From Sistotremastrum niveocremeum HHB9708 (taxonomy: Eukaryota; Basidiomycota; Agaricomycetes; Sistotremastrales; Sistotremastraceae), in contig KV419406.1 in NCBI GenBank assembly GCA_001630475.1, positions 52,761 to 116,760 of the forward strand: 64,000 nucleotides of DNA, in the 5' to 3' direction. Positions within the stretch are counted from its first letter, which is position 1. Every line of letters starts with the position of its first letter. Shown here one piece after another: positions 1 to 10,685 of the stretch. A model generated the notes under the pieces. That model was not told the origin of the DNA, did no database searches, and saw only the letters and a list, made by a program, of their open reading frames with translations. Made by a program: the position numbers and the translations under genes.

Positions 1-40
1 ACGAAATCACAGTAGTTTAAGTATGAAATACTAAACATAA

Positions 41-2218
41 CTATGTTCTCTTTCGTTTGATTCCCCTCCGTTTAGGTTCTGCTGGCTCCAACCGCTTTTG
101 AAGCATCAAGGTGCTGCGCAATATCATCAGCTCACGGATTGTCGTTTCGCTGAGCGAGGCTCGACGAAGGGAAATCAGATCGCGACCTGCGTTGAACGAA
201 CGTTCAACGCTCACAGAAGACCCTAGGACGAAGTTAGTTGACTTTGTCAAAGCTAAAAGGATGAATGACTCACCTGGAATTGCAAGGTAATCTCGAGCCA
301 TTCTTGCAAGCCTGGGGAATCTGCTATGATTTGCACTCCACCACTTCTGCGGATCTGTCTTCGGACCTCTTCCCTCACGCAGGTAGGTCTTGATTTCTTC
401 ATCCGACGTCGTCGGTTCGACCGCGGGAAACCTTGCGTTACATCGTCGCTCCCAATCGTCCGCTTCGTTAGCTACTGAGTTCGTCCGGGCATCAGGGTCT
501 TCAGTGCTATTCTTGTCGGCATACTCAAGATTGAAAGTCTTGACAAATGACTTGTGGCACACGGACCCAGTCTTCACAGAATACTTCTTCGTTCTGCTCA
601 TTTCGAAGAAGGATATCCTTATAGCTTGGATCGAGAACTAAGTCGGGGGGAAGTGAACGGCTCTGATCTGTAGATAACAAGAAATACGACGCACCGGTTG
701 CAAAATAATAATATTCTGTCTCTCTTGATGCCCGATCGAACCACTTGAGTAATTTGTCTTTGCATGCTTCGATACCAGCGCGGACAGAGGGGTTGCTAGA
801 GGCGGTGGGGGATCGCTTGATTTCGTCTACAAAGTCGAGGACGACAAAGGAATTCATGGACGAGCTCAGTGTAGGACGAGAGCTCGCCGCCATGTTGAGC
901 GAAGCACGCTGAAACATCTGAGACATGTTAGCAAGGTGCGCACAGCAGACCTGATTTGATACGAACGCACCTTGAGCCACCCACAGAGAGTCTCCGCCAG
1001 CTTCCACTCATCTTTCGACAGGCGATACGGCGCAAAGTACGGATGACCTTCGCTTTTGCAGAGGTCGTCAATAACCTGAAGGCGATGATATATAAGCCAC
1101 TTGTGAAACGGAATCAATCGGAATACTTACCTCTTTGAACTCCAGCCCACGCTCCATCATCATCATCATTGAGTGTCAGCGAGTTACGACATCGAGTATC
1201 AACCCTTTGACGCGAGGTTGATACTCTTGCTTCTGTTCAGCAGCTCTCCGTTGTCGACCTTCATCGAGTCGCTTGACAGCAGCTTTGAATACCTCAGAGC
1301 GCTGAGGCGAAGACCGCACCAGTTTAGCAATGTTGCGAATCTGGACATGTTTGAACGAAGAGGGTTTATGATGAGCTGAATTGCTGACCTTGGTGATGAC
1401 AGCGTGAGGTTGAGGCGGTTCCTTTTGACCTGGCGCAGAAGCCGCCGCTGGAGCAATCGGTTCGGGAGCACTGTCATCGGGGGATGGTAAGTTGGCTTCG
1501 GCCTCTTCGACAGTCATAGGGTGTGGTTCGAATGCAGAAGCCGCTACATCTTCTTTGCTGATGGCTTTGATGAATGTTAGGAAGTCGAGGACGGCGAGGT
1601 GAATGATGTGGGGAAGGCAGCGCATAGTGAACTTTTCGGGATCGAGTTCGTCGTTTTCCATATCTGAGTCCTCGTAATCGGCGGGTATCGTACCAGCCTC
1701 CTTCATGCGACGAATACGGTTCTTGTACACAGGGAGGAGTTGTCGAGCAATCTCCTTCGTCTGTGTGCCGTGGTTGCTTGTGTTATCGGCAGTAAGAGTT
1801 AAAAACTATTGATGTGATCAGTATACACTGTACAGCGCCCGCATTGACTCTGGATTAGCTACGCACCTTGTCCACCAAACCAATTTCTCGTAATGCATCC
1901 ATGAACGTATGGCCTAAGTTCTCGCCGTCGTGTGTCGCCGTCGTGTGCCCCATGCAATCCAGCAAAGTCGACCACGCATTCCTCCAGCGCCCAACTCCCA
2001 ATTCTTAGTGATCCACTGCCCAACAATCGGAATGAACGCGATACGGTTGGGCGACGTCCATGCATGCCCTGCGAATGCGACCTTGCCCACATCATCACTT
2101 TATTGGATCGGTCGGTCAGACGGGAACAAAGAAGTGAGACAACAGCCAAACTCACCTCAAAGTATCCCTTCAACCAGCTATTCACGTCCTTTCCGACTTG
2201 CATGATCTTGTTCCTCAA
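41..2218 (-). pseudogene. hAT-superfamily transposase, frameshifted copy
   Basis: Reading right to left, the fragments follow the order of a hAT (Ac-like) transposase. First comes a segment around 2100-2000 with the stretch AWTSPNRIAFIPIVGQWIT, typical of the RNase H-like catalytic core. Next is a segment with MRCLPHIIHLAVLDFL around 1620-1560, matching the conserved 'C.aHilNLavkd' element. A middle part at 525-1117 follows. The C-terminal dimerisation region is at 41-400, with SVERSFNAGRDLISLRRASL. GT-AG introns can be placed between several blocks, for example about 232-276. The frame changes twice near 1920-2000, once at a 13-bp tandem duplication, so this copy is unlikely to make an active enzyme. 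I could not define its terminal inverted repeats. N-terminal sequence beyond 2218 is unclear. Family assignment is confident; exon structure is approximate. Confidence 0.8.
1922..1947. repeat. 13-bp tandem duplication inside the hAT transposase
   Basis: The unit tcgccgtcgtgtg occurs twice back to back. Dropping one unit brings the transposase frame on the minus strand (VDFAGLHGAHDG, then the downstream helix with TFMDALREIGLVDK) into one line, so the duplication itself explains one of the frameshifts. Confidence 0.75.
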
Positions 2219-2229
2219 TTGATCGACGA

Positions 2230-5200
2230 GTTGTATCTTCGATCCAATGAAGACCTCAAGATGGCCTCAATCGCAACAACGAGTATCCAAGGCCTTGCCT
2301 TGATCTTGTCCCAAGAATTGCGTCGAGCCAGAAAAACCACACCGCGAAAGCCTCAGTCGCCGTCTTTCTTGAATGACATTTGGATTGACGATCAGGATTA
2401 TCACTGTCACATATCCCTGACAACTCACTCATTGGTATGACTTGGTCTATTCTCGTTGGGAGGACATCACTAATGATTGCTTAATGCAGTGATAGAGGTC
2501 GCTCAGTTCAGAGGACTTCAAAAACCTGAACATCCAGTGGGCCATCCGACGTTCAAATCCATCCTTTCACTATCGAACCCGGGGAAGATGGAGATGAAAT
2601 TCTCGGACTCAGGGCTCGTGCCCCGGGGTGACCTCTTGAAAGCTGACTCGGAACAGTGTATCGAGTCGTAGACGAAAGGAGAACGGCTGCTGGATGTGAA
2701 TATGATGTCCTGTGCGTTATCTTCTTCTTACATCAGGAACTCACATTTATCTCTGATGCTATAGATATAAAGACTGTGCTGCTCCAGTCGCTTTAGCAAA
2801 AAGGCATCACCAACTTCTCCCCCGATAAATCAACGGATTCAGGGATGAATCGTGTCCCTCCCACGCACTAGTAAGATCCTCGGCTAGTCCACAATGTCTC
2901 TTGCGATATCCCGATCTTTTGTCCCAATTTAGCCATCTCACTCGTGGAGGATGAACACTAGTCGCTTTGGGGCTTCCACCAACACGATACTCAGATTGAG
3001 TGATCTCGGTGTCTGGCCAACAGGACTCCTCGGAGCTGTCAGAGCGCCTCTTCCTGCAGCGGAACATGATTAAAGATCTAATCATGGCTTCGGCGTCCAA
3101 CTTTGAACCCGCCGTGCCTAGGTAAGTCAGGGGTGGCGACACCGTTGGCGTACCAACTTTGAAAGATTCACCAACTCTTTCAGAGCCGAATTTGTCATCG
3201 AACTTTTTGACTGGGTATCGCGGTCGGTATCTTATGCGAACTTCAGAAACGAAGGACATGAACTTGCCTCCCATCATGAGCCTCAAACTCTGTGCAAGAA
3301 AACTTCTTCGACTTCTGAGTATGAGAGTCTCCTGATCTTTGCCCATGCCAGCTCTCATCTACTATATCAGGACTGTCACCGAGATAGGCGCCGTTCGAAT
3401 ATCTTGCCATCTCACCGCCGACAATTTTCGACCACCTCAGCTACCGAAGTTGCATTCGTTGGAATGCGAGGAGAAACAGTCGCAAGATTTCAACTTCGTC
3501 GATCCGCCGCATATATACGCACTTGTAAGTCACACCTTTCTCTAGCCGTCCCTGATCGCGTCTTATTCTGATCAAGACTGTCAAACTACTACGCCGAATC
3601 AGAAGACTCGGCGATGAAATTTCTTCGTGGTGATAAGACAGTCGGTTCGATATATTCCCTTTGATACTGCCAGTGTCACTGTGAGCTCTCAACAATACCA
3701 ATTTTGCTGCACGCTTCTGATGTCTCTTCAGAGAGCGACAGCCGGTATTTTGAAAAATGGTGACGTCCTTCGGCCGCCTTCATCAACGTCATCCTCAAGG
3801 GTTCTGGCCACAATAGCCATTCTGCCGATGCATGTGTCGCTCGGGATCAAATCCGTCGACTGCTCTGTGTCCGATAGGTATGTCTCCTGCCATGCAACGT
3901 CCGCCTGCTCATTTCCAACCATCTAGAGGTACAGAATACCGCCTGATACATGGCCATCTGTGCCGTCCTTCGTGATGAGGAGCGTTGCCGTCAAAGACAA
4001 AGATGGTCTGACGGTCCCAAGTGATATCGGTGGCTTTGGCTACATCGGATAGATGGCAGGCCGCATGTTCAGCGACGGAAAGTAGCAAGCATGGCCACTC
4101 TCTTGAACCATATCTCACTTTTTTTGCCATTCTTGTTGATCCGGCTTAGAGCGCTTTGCGCAACTCGGCAATGGTTGTCCTGCTTATGTAGTGTCCGAAA
4201 ATTGTGACAAGATATTCCATGAAGTCGAATTTGGAAGTGAATGTATGCGCTACAAAAGACTGATACAAATCAATGGGTATCCGAAAGGGAGAGGATGAAT
4301 GGTGATGAAAATAAGTACGAACTAAACAGCTCAGAGGAAGATGAGGATTCGATCAGTGAAAACAACTAGCATAACGTACGTTGAGTTTGGCAGCCTATGA
4401 AAGGGCAAATCTCTCGATCGTCTTTGTCTCAGGACGCAGAGAAGCCGTGTCGTAATATCGCATCTAGATGTGAAAAGCAAACATCTGATAGTGCTGTAAG
4501 TCTTTGCAACTACGGCTAATCGATTGTCCGCTTACCTGAGATATGCAGGGTCCGTACTCAAGTATCATCGACTCGAAGCTCGCAGAGATCATCAGCCATT
4601 TCTTTGGCACAGTCTTCTGCGGGGTGATGGGCGAAAAGTCCAGGGCATTGTGTCGGCACAAAGTTCGAGACATCAAACTGGACAATTTTTGTTCGCAGTC
4701 GTCCAACAATATGAGCTCAGAGGCCGTTAAACGTGTGGCAAACCACGGCCGAGCTGTAAAAATGATAAGATACCCTGTCACGGCAATAGTGTCGAGGGCG
4801 GGGATCTACCTACATGTTCCCCTCAGATCGCATGATTCGAATGCCCACAGCCCTCCTCAGCCTCTCGAAATACTTGATATCGTTCGATAGTTTAGTTTCT
4901 GTCCAATTTCTATTGTTTCCACGTTGAGGATTCAAGAGCACCAGGTGACGAATGCCAACCAACATAGAGTATCATGATAGATATTTCATGAGACCACTAC
5001 ATCAATTTCGGTATGAGCGACATCGTCCAGAAAAGAAAGATAAAATCTGACGCACCAGCGAATACGTAATGCAGCTCACTCTCTTCTCTAACCTGACTGA
5101 ATCCAGACTCTACCGTAGTGCCACCTTGCTGGATATCATTTTCCTCGCGGCTGGAGAAGGCAAAGTTGCGCATCGGGCAAGACTCGGGCTGCTGTCGAGT

Positions 5201-5457
5201 TCTCCAGTATAGTCTTAGGCTTCATAAATGCCGACGTAAAGCTTACTAAACGATTGCTGTATAGACATTGTGTGAGACGGAAAGGCAAGCTCAACGTCAG
5301 CGGTCGTTGATGCCAATGAAGGTTCGGCGCCGGAATGCGGCATAGTGCGGCCTGCTATCTACGCTCGTCTCAGTCTTCAATATTCTCCAGCTACGATGTC
5401 TTTCGACTTAATGAACCTCGAGATGTGCGATAGAATCATACAAGACCTTGAAATCGA
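2230..5457. other. Unassigned stretch, no recognisable gene
   Basis: There are many short ORFs on both strands and no domain I recognise. On the plus strand, 3060-4130 can be read as a series of exon-like pieces between good splice signals (for example a donor gtaagtcag at about 3121 and gtaagtcac at about 3522). One piece is AEFVIELFDWVSRSV (about 3190) and another is PPDTWPSVPSFVMRSV (about 3940). The pieces contain stops in places, so this may be a decayed or misjudged gene. 4500-4890 has a 115-codon plus-strand ORF without known similarity. The sequence may include the rest of the neighbouring transposon. Confidence 0.3.
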
Positions 5458-6185
5458 TTATATTTGCCCCAGCACCCCAGCAAGACCTAGACTTAAGTAA
5501 TTTGTTGTCGATCCCCGGGTCTTCTTGCTGACGTTCCAAGGCCCCTTTCCGCAGGTGCCGCAATGGAGCTCACAGCTGACATGCGCTGACAAACCGACCA
5601 TCTCGTCTTCCTTGACCTCGGAGATCTCCAAGAAATGATAAACAAGAGCTTTCTTCCCTTTGAAATGCTTGTTCTCAGCGGCATTATTCTTCTTAGCGCG
5701 GCCCTTCATTTTCATTCTTCCACCACATTTCCCGACTCGACTCGCACTGTCTTCTTTGGAGCGATCGGACTGCCGCTATCAGAGTCAATGACAATGGGGG
5801 TGTGATTTGAGTAACGCGTGAGTAATCCCTAAAATGTCTTGTATGTCACTGCTTACCGGCGTTACCGCTAGATTCTCTTGGAACCGTTGGTCCTTTCACA
5901 GCTCTGGCCAAGGTCTGCGTCGACTGGACTGAGTTCTCGCCATGGACTGCGGATTTATTGGATTTGTCTCTGGTGTCAGATGACCGTTGGCGGTTGGCAT
6001 TGCAAAACGGAGATGCCGACGTACTTGGGTTTCTTTTTCTTGTTCTTCTCGGTGACTTTCTTGATTTTGTCAGGTGCACCTGGACCCGCGACAACTGTCC
6101 GCTTCTTCTTCGAGAAATTTTTGTCTTGTGCCGAGACTGTGCCGCTATCGCTGTGCGATCCGCCTCGCTCAGCCGTCAGCGCAGC
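5458..6185 (-). CDS. Lys-rich fragment with a possible BED-type zinc finger, probably transposon-derived
   Basis: Two or three exon-like blocks read on the minus strand. The first (about 6185-6020) is Lys-rich and ends at a good donor, gtacgtcgg; the next (about 5970-5865) carries KDKSNKSAVHGENSVQSTQT. The last (5715-5458) contains a CxxC pair in ELHCGTCGKGPWNVSKKTRG followed by STTNYL. That resembles the start of BED zinc fingers found at the N termini of hAT transposases and related domesticated proteins, although the closing histidines are not visible in the frame. The splice phase between the second and third block does not fit cleanly, so it may be broken. It lies on the same strand as the hAT relic at 41-2218, several kilobases upstream of it, and could be part of one older insertion. 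The function is inferred only. Confidence 0.3.
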
Positions 6186-6255
6186 ATGATATGCACCGAC
6201 TTTTCTGGATAATACTATTCGGCAACCCGGTTTCCGGGGTTGCCAGGATTAAAAC

Positions 6256-7612
6256 ATGATTTCTGAGGTAAGCAGCATCATGCATCAGCGTCGGAATCAG
6301 AGTCGTGTATGCAAGATTCCCGTGAACTTTCAGGCCTGCTTGAAAAAGCCGCGTCATATGAGCAGTAGTGCGGTATACAGCCCAACACATTTCTTCAACC
6401 AGGTCAGATCTTGGAGATGCTCCGGCAATGACCGACGATACAAACCATTACGTAGACTACGGTAGAGAGTCCTTTGGTGTCTTCGATTTCATTAGACTAG
6501 GCCTACAATCGTTACATATCATCATTACTCCTTCTTATTCCTTGCTTCGAGAGCCTCAAACCACTCGTATTGAGAGAACCGTATCTGAATTCATCGGCGC
6601 CTGGAATTCGAGACAATAAGTCTGGATCGTCACATTCACTTCCATCCGCATTCTCGTCGACGTACACGCCATTCCCCTCTCACAACTCAACATAATGCGT
6701 TGACTATCTCTGCTCAAAGACATATGACTCAAGAATGCCGTCTCAGGAACCCAGTCCCAGATGTAATAGGTTGGATACCGATGTTGTAGGTTGGATGGCA
6801 ACAATGTACAAAAACCCGAGTACGTCCTCTCCTCATGTCAAATCTCTTCCGAGTCGCGCCCTAACTCATCCCAGTGCCCACATTGGATTTAGGATGCTTT
6901 CATCAAGCCTTCCCCGTAGCAGTTGAGAGTTCACATTCCGTTCGTCATCATCAAAATCCCTTCATTATCCCTGCTTACATTCTTTCCTCAGTTGCATCCT
7001 TTGCACTTCTTTGCATGCTCGCCGTCGACACGCCATCAGGTCAGTGTTGCATTACATACCCCTAGCGCTCTCAACTCACCCCAGCTTGATTTAGTTCTGC
7101 TCCGCAGTCCGGCATCAAAGCAGAGATAATGGATGGATATCAGGTGACGGGATTAGAGAGCGTCATGGCGAGGCAATGAGCAGGGCGCAACAGGTGATTT
7201 CTTTCGGTTCGGCTTAAGTAGATAGCACTGTATCACTAGTAGACTTGACAATAAAATGATTACTAGTATCTTGACAATATCGCAATTGTGTGATTTCAAA
7301 TACACCATTCCTAGTTAGAAAGCAAAAGGTGTGCTCGCTTACTGGCTCAAAAACCACACAACGAACGCAGAATTCCAGTCAACTTAGGTGTTTATACCGG
7401 TGGCTTTGGGTTGGGTCAGTGACCTACTGTGTGTGTTTTAATTATTATTTTTATTCAAACTCCCCGAATGTGTGGGGTTAAACCCTACAATAAGTGTGCT
7501 TATATCCACCGAAAATGTACGGTACCCAAGCTCACAGTGATTTCGACAGAACAAGGTTATTGGGTAGATCACTGTCCGTAGACCGAACAATGAGGTCATG
7601 CACAGCAATACC
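6256..7612. other. Unassigned stretch
   Basis: Only ORFs under about 85 codons are present, with no recognisable domain, RNA gene or repeat. 7435-7460 is T/A-rich. Confidence 0.3.
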
Positions 7613-8530
7613 TTATCGACGGCGAGCACAACAAGCACAGCACGTAGGTTTCTGCCATTGGATGCAAGATCGATATTTGCGAAGGATGTTTCGTACCGTA
7701 CTACCGCGACTCGGAAGGTTGGGCCATGCAGCCCTGATTGGTTCAGTTTCGCGCTGAGCAGCTGCACCACGTTCATTGCGATAAGCATTCGGGGTGACGT
7801 TTATAAAAGTTCCAGAGATAGCATCAGCAACACGAGAACCGTAGTCGCACGTCAATGTGTCGTATGCCGTAGACGAAGAAGAATGCATTTCGATCCAAGC
7901 TATGAGTTGATCAACAGTTCCAAAGTCATAACCTTCATACTGAATGGTGATGTACTCAGAAAGAAGAAGTGGAAGACCGGCCTTGGTGCGGTGAGTCTGA
8001 GGTACGGGTACGAAAGCTCGAAGACAAGCATCCTTACTAAGGTGTCCCACTAAGAGCTTGGATAGTCGTTGCGAGAGTTCTTGCGATAATCCAGCATTAA
8101 CTGATGGACGCATCGAGCGAGCAGGGCGGGTACGAGGACTAGGTATAGTCGACGAGGCAGCTTCAGGCTGATAATCAACAGAGAGGTGTTGCAAAAGGCG
8201 TTGACGACGCAAAGCAAGAGGGAGTGGAGAGAGCTGTGGAGAGTCCACTGGAGACTGAACAGATAATCCAACGTGACGGGACATCTTGGTCACAGAAGTT
8301 GAGGAGAGCAAAGGGGACATTCTGATGTTCACTTGCGACCTGAAAGCTGGAAGTCCATCACAGGAGCATCGTTGACGCCAGAGAGCACAGTGTTCGCCGA
8401 CGCTGGAGTGGCAATGTCCAGAAGCGATATGGAACAATAGCTGGTCTGACAGTTCGCGGATACGGTGAAGATGACTGGTTTCAGGTATTGGTATAGCTTG
8501 CAACTGTGCGTAAAAATCGCAATACATCAA
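7613..8530 (-). CDS. Hypothetical protein, 305-codon uninterrupted ORF
   Basis: This is the longest open frame in the first 9 kb. The predicted protein has a Ser/Pro/Arg-rich N-terminal half (roughly residues 70-150). A more ordered C-terminal half contains QELSQRLSKLLVGHL and the stretch EYITIQYEGYDFGTVDQLIA, then a Cys-rich tail (CCACCARRR). I recognise no domain. The first ATG in the frame may not be the true start; a second ATG at MSPLLSSTSV is possible. There is no intron with convincing signals inside. It lies between transposon relics, so it could be an element-borne ORF or a lineage-specific gene. It could also be chance, but 305 codons is long for this base composition. Confidence 0.4.
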   Translation of the reverse strand: MMYCDFYAQLQAIPIPETSHLHRIRELSDQLLFHIASGHCHSSVGEHCALWRQRCSCDGLPAFRSQVNIRMSPLLSSTSVTKMSRHVGLSVQSPVDSPQLSPLPLALRRQRLLQHLSVDYQPEAASSTIPSPRTRPARSMRPSVNAGLSQELSQRLSKLLVGHLSKDACLRAFVPVPQTHRTKAGLPLLLSEYITIQYEGYDFGTVDQLIAWIEMHSSSSTAYDTLTCDYGSRVADAISGTFINVTPNAYRNERGAAAQRETEPIRAAWPNLPSRGSTVRNILRKYRSCIQWQKPTCCACCARRR

Positions 8531-8879
8531 TCGAATGTTGCCAAAAATGCCAGTGGCGAAAAAGATCCAACAGCGAGGCTGTCGAGCTTTGTGCCGTCAC
8601 AGGACATGATTGAACAAAAGACAGCGAGGAAAAGTTCTTCACAGACCGACGCTACAAGTTGTCGTGGCTACGCGGGTATAACGGGACTGCAAGGCACAAT
8701 TTGAACCTCGGAAATTTGTGAGAACAAATTGCCGCTACAGCGTGCACAGTGAAGAGAGTGTGAGAATGTTTCTCAAAAAAGCCGAATCGTATTGCATGAG
8801 CACAATCATCGTCCGACAGAGCCCTCTCTACTCAGACAAGCAGAGTAAGAGGAGGGGAGCACCAAGTTTGTTCAAATTG

Positions 8880-9500
8880 TTGCAAGTTTATCGCGGCGTG
8901 GGTCTGTATTTGGGGCTGTTTGGCTGTTTGGTCGTGTTTGGGGCCTCTGGGATCGGGGAGCGCGAAGCCTGGTCGGAAAGAGCCGACACCTCTTGTCCTC
9001 TCCCCTCTCCCCTCTCCATGCCCAGTGGTGAAGCCTCCGCCCTGGAAGCCTGCTGGTGCCTCGGTCCCCACTCCCCACACAGGATGGCATCCGCTGTCCT
9101 GTGCGCGCCCGCCGCGGCTTGCTGGAGCAAGTCGTGGCACCTACTGGACGCCAGATCGAGTGATCACCAGCTCCCACGTTACATCGCGCGTGTGGCGTGG
9201 GGGTCCAGTTTGTAGGAGCGCTGGGTCCTTCGTGGTGGGGTCGGCGGCGGCCTCAGGGATCTCGTCGAACAGTCAAGACTGCCAGCAACGACATGGTAAG
9301 CTCCCGGCCTCTCTCCCCTTGTTGCCCTCGGGCCCATTCTCCTGGTGAGTGCGCGCCGCGTGCCCATGCTGCTGTTGTTGATCCATCTGTCTAGCTCTTC
9401 GCAGGCTCTCTGCCGACTGAGTCCATCCTCAGCTTCGTGCCATCAATCATTCGTCTCCGACGAGCACGCCGCGGCAAAGTAGTGTCAACGGCAGGCCCGT
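8880..9500. other. GC-rich block without a clear gene
   Basis: The stretch is visibly richer in G and C than its flanks, with runs such as cctctcccctctcccctctcc near 8996-9016. All six frames show medium ORFs here (for example plus 8920-9348 and 8718-9215, minus 8832-9140), which is the expected effect of few AT-rich stop codons. The proteins are Pro/Gly/Arg-rich and not recognisable. No repeat boundaries were found. 9500-9805 is ordinary upstream sequence of the next gene. Confidence 0.3.
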
Positions 9501-9805
9501 CGCTAGTGTATTCCCATCGCTTCTGTACATAGGTGTATTTTGTATCTCTATCGAACAAACACTGTTTGCAAATAATAGGTAGTCACCACTGTGCAACATA
9601 ATTCGCCAATAAATTTTATTAGTTCGACTCCAAGGAAAGCACTATCAGCCGTTTGAGTCTCCCGCGCCGAGGCGAAGGAACCGGTGCCTTTGCCCGTTTT
9701 GGGTTTCTTTCATGACGCCTCTTGGCAGCGAGATTGCGTTTTCCTAGTACACGAAAAGCATCGTCAATTACGTATCTGGTTAGTTTCATTCATTCATCTT
9801 GAACT

Positions 9806-10494
9806 ATGAGCATCAATAACGAGTCTGCTACAGCTTCTGTAGCGTCGAAAGCTGTGCCTGCTCTGGTGGTTTCACGACCGTCGACCGACTCGCAGCTCCC
9901 ACTCATCATGCCTGAGGCACAGGCCTCTTCGAGTTCGCCAGCTCGCCGAGAGTCAAAAGCCAAACCATGGGAATCAATAAGACTCCCTCGTTATCTCTCT
10001 TGGATATCTTTGACGTTGGAGAATTCTGGTTCGGTGGCCCGAGATCACCTTGCTTCCGAACGAACATGGTTGGCTTATATTCGGACCAGTCTTGCTATAG
10101 CATCTGCTGGAGTTGGTGAGCATTGATACATCATTTCTTTGTGAATCGACTGCTGACTGAATATCGTAGCATTGGTCCAGTTATTCACTATTTCGATGCA
10201 AAATAATCCCTCCGATCCTGTTCATTTGAATATCCAAAGATTCGCTCGACCGCTCGGGTCATCTATCGTTCTCCTCGGTCTAATAGTCTTGGCTATCGGT
10301 GAGTACTAGCTTCACCGTTGTACAATCGTCGAGCTGATTATTTGATAGGTATATGGAGATTTTTCGATGTGCAGAATGCACTGACGAAGGGACAATTCTC
10401 TCCCGCACGTGTGACAGTCGTGTTCCTTTCCAGTGCATTGGTGGTACTCGTCGCTGTCGTGTTTGGCGTCCTCGTATCATTTCCTCGAGCATAA
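9806..10494 (+). CDS. DUF202 (YidH-type) membrane protein
   Basis: There are three exons: 9806-10115, 10170-10298 and 10349-10494, with GT-AG introns of 54 and 50 bp. The spliced product is 194 residues. The N-terminal 60 residues are Ser/Ala-rich and probably disordered. The DUF202 signature RDHLASERTWLAYIRTSLAI sits at about residues 82-101 and flows into the first membrane segment across the first splice junction (SAGVALVQLF). Two more hydrophobic segments follow: LGSSIVLLGLIVLAIGIW and VVFLSSALVVLVAVVFGVL. In fungi, DUF202 proteins are small three-span proteins. The domain is shared with the yeast Vtc1/Vtc4 tail family and suggests a vacuolar or other endomembrane location, but the function of stand-alone members is not established. 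The model is intact and all junctions keep the frame. Confidence 0.88.
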
Positions 10495-10685
10495 GGCGGC
10501 GTGTCACGTTCGAACCCAGCCTAGCTTTAGGACATTTCTTCTGCCGGATCCTAAGCATATTCTCTTACAATTCTCTTACGGCAACGCCTGGAAAACATTA
10601 TGTTACAGCGATATACTCTACACTAATCTTCTCTTCTTCGTATTATTCATTCTGTAATTTGTATCAATTATCAATCATGGGAATC

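Noticed and set aside
8718-9394. Several overlapping 80-165 codon ORFs in all frames
   Set aside because: The high GC content removes stop codons in every frame; none resembles a protein family.
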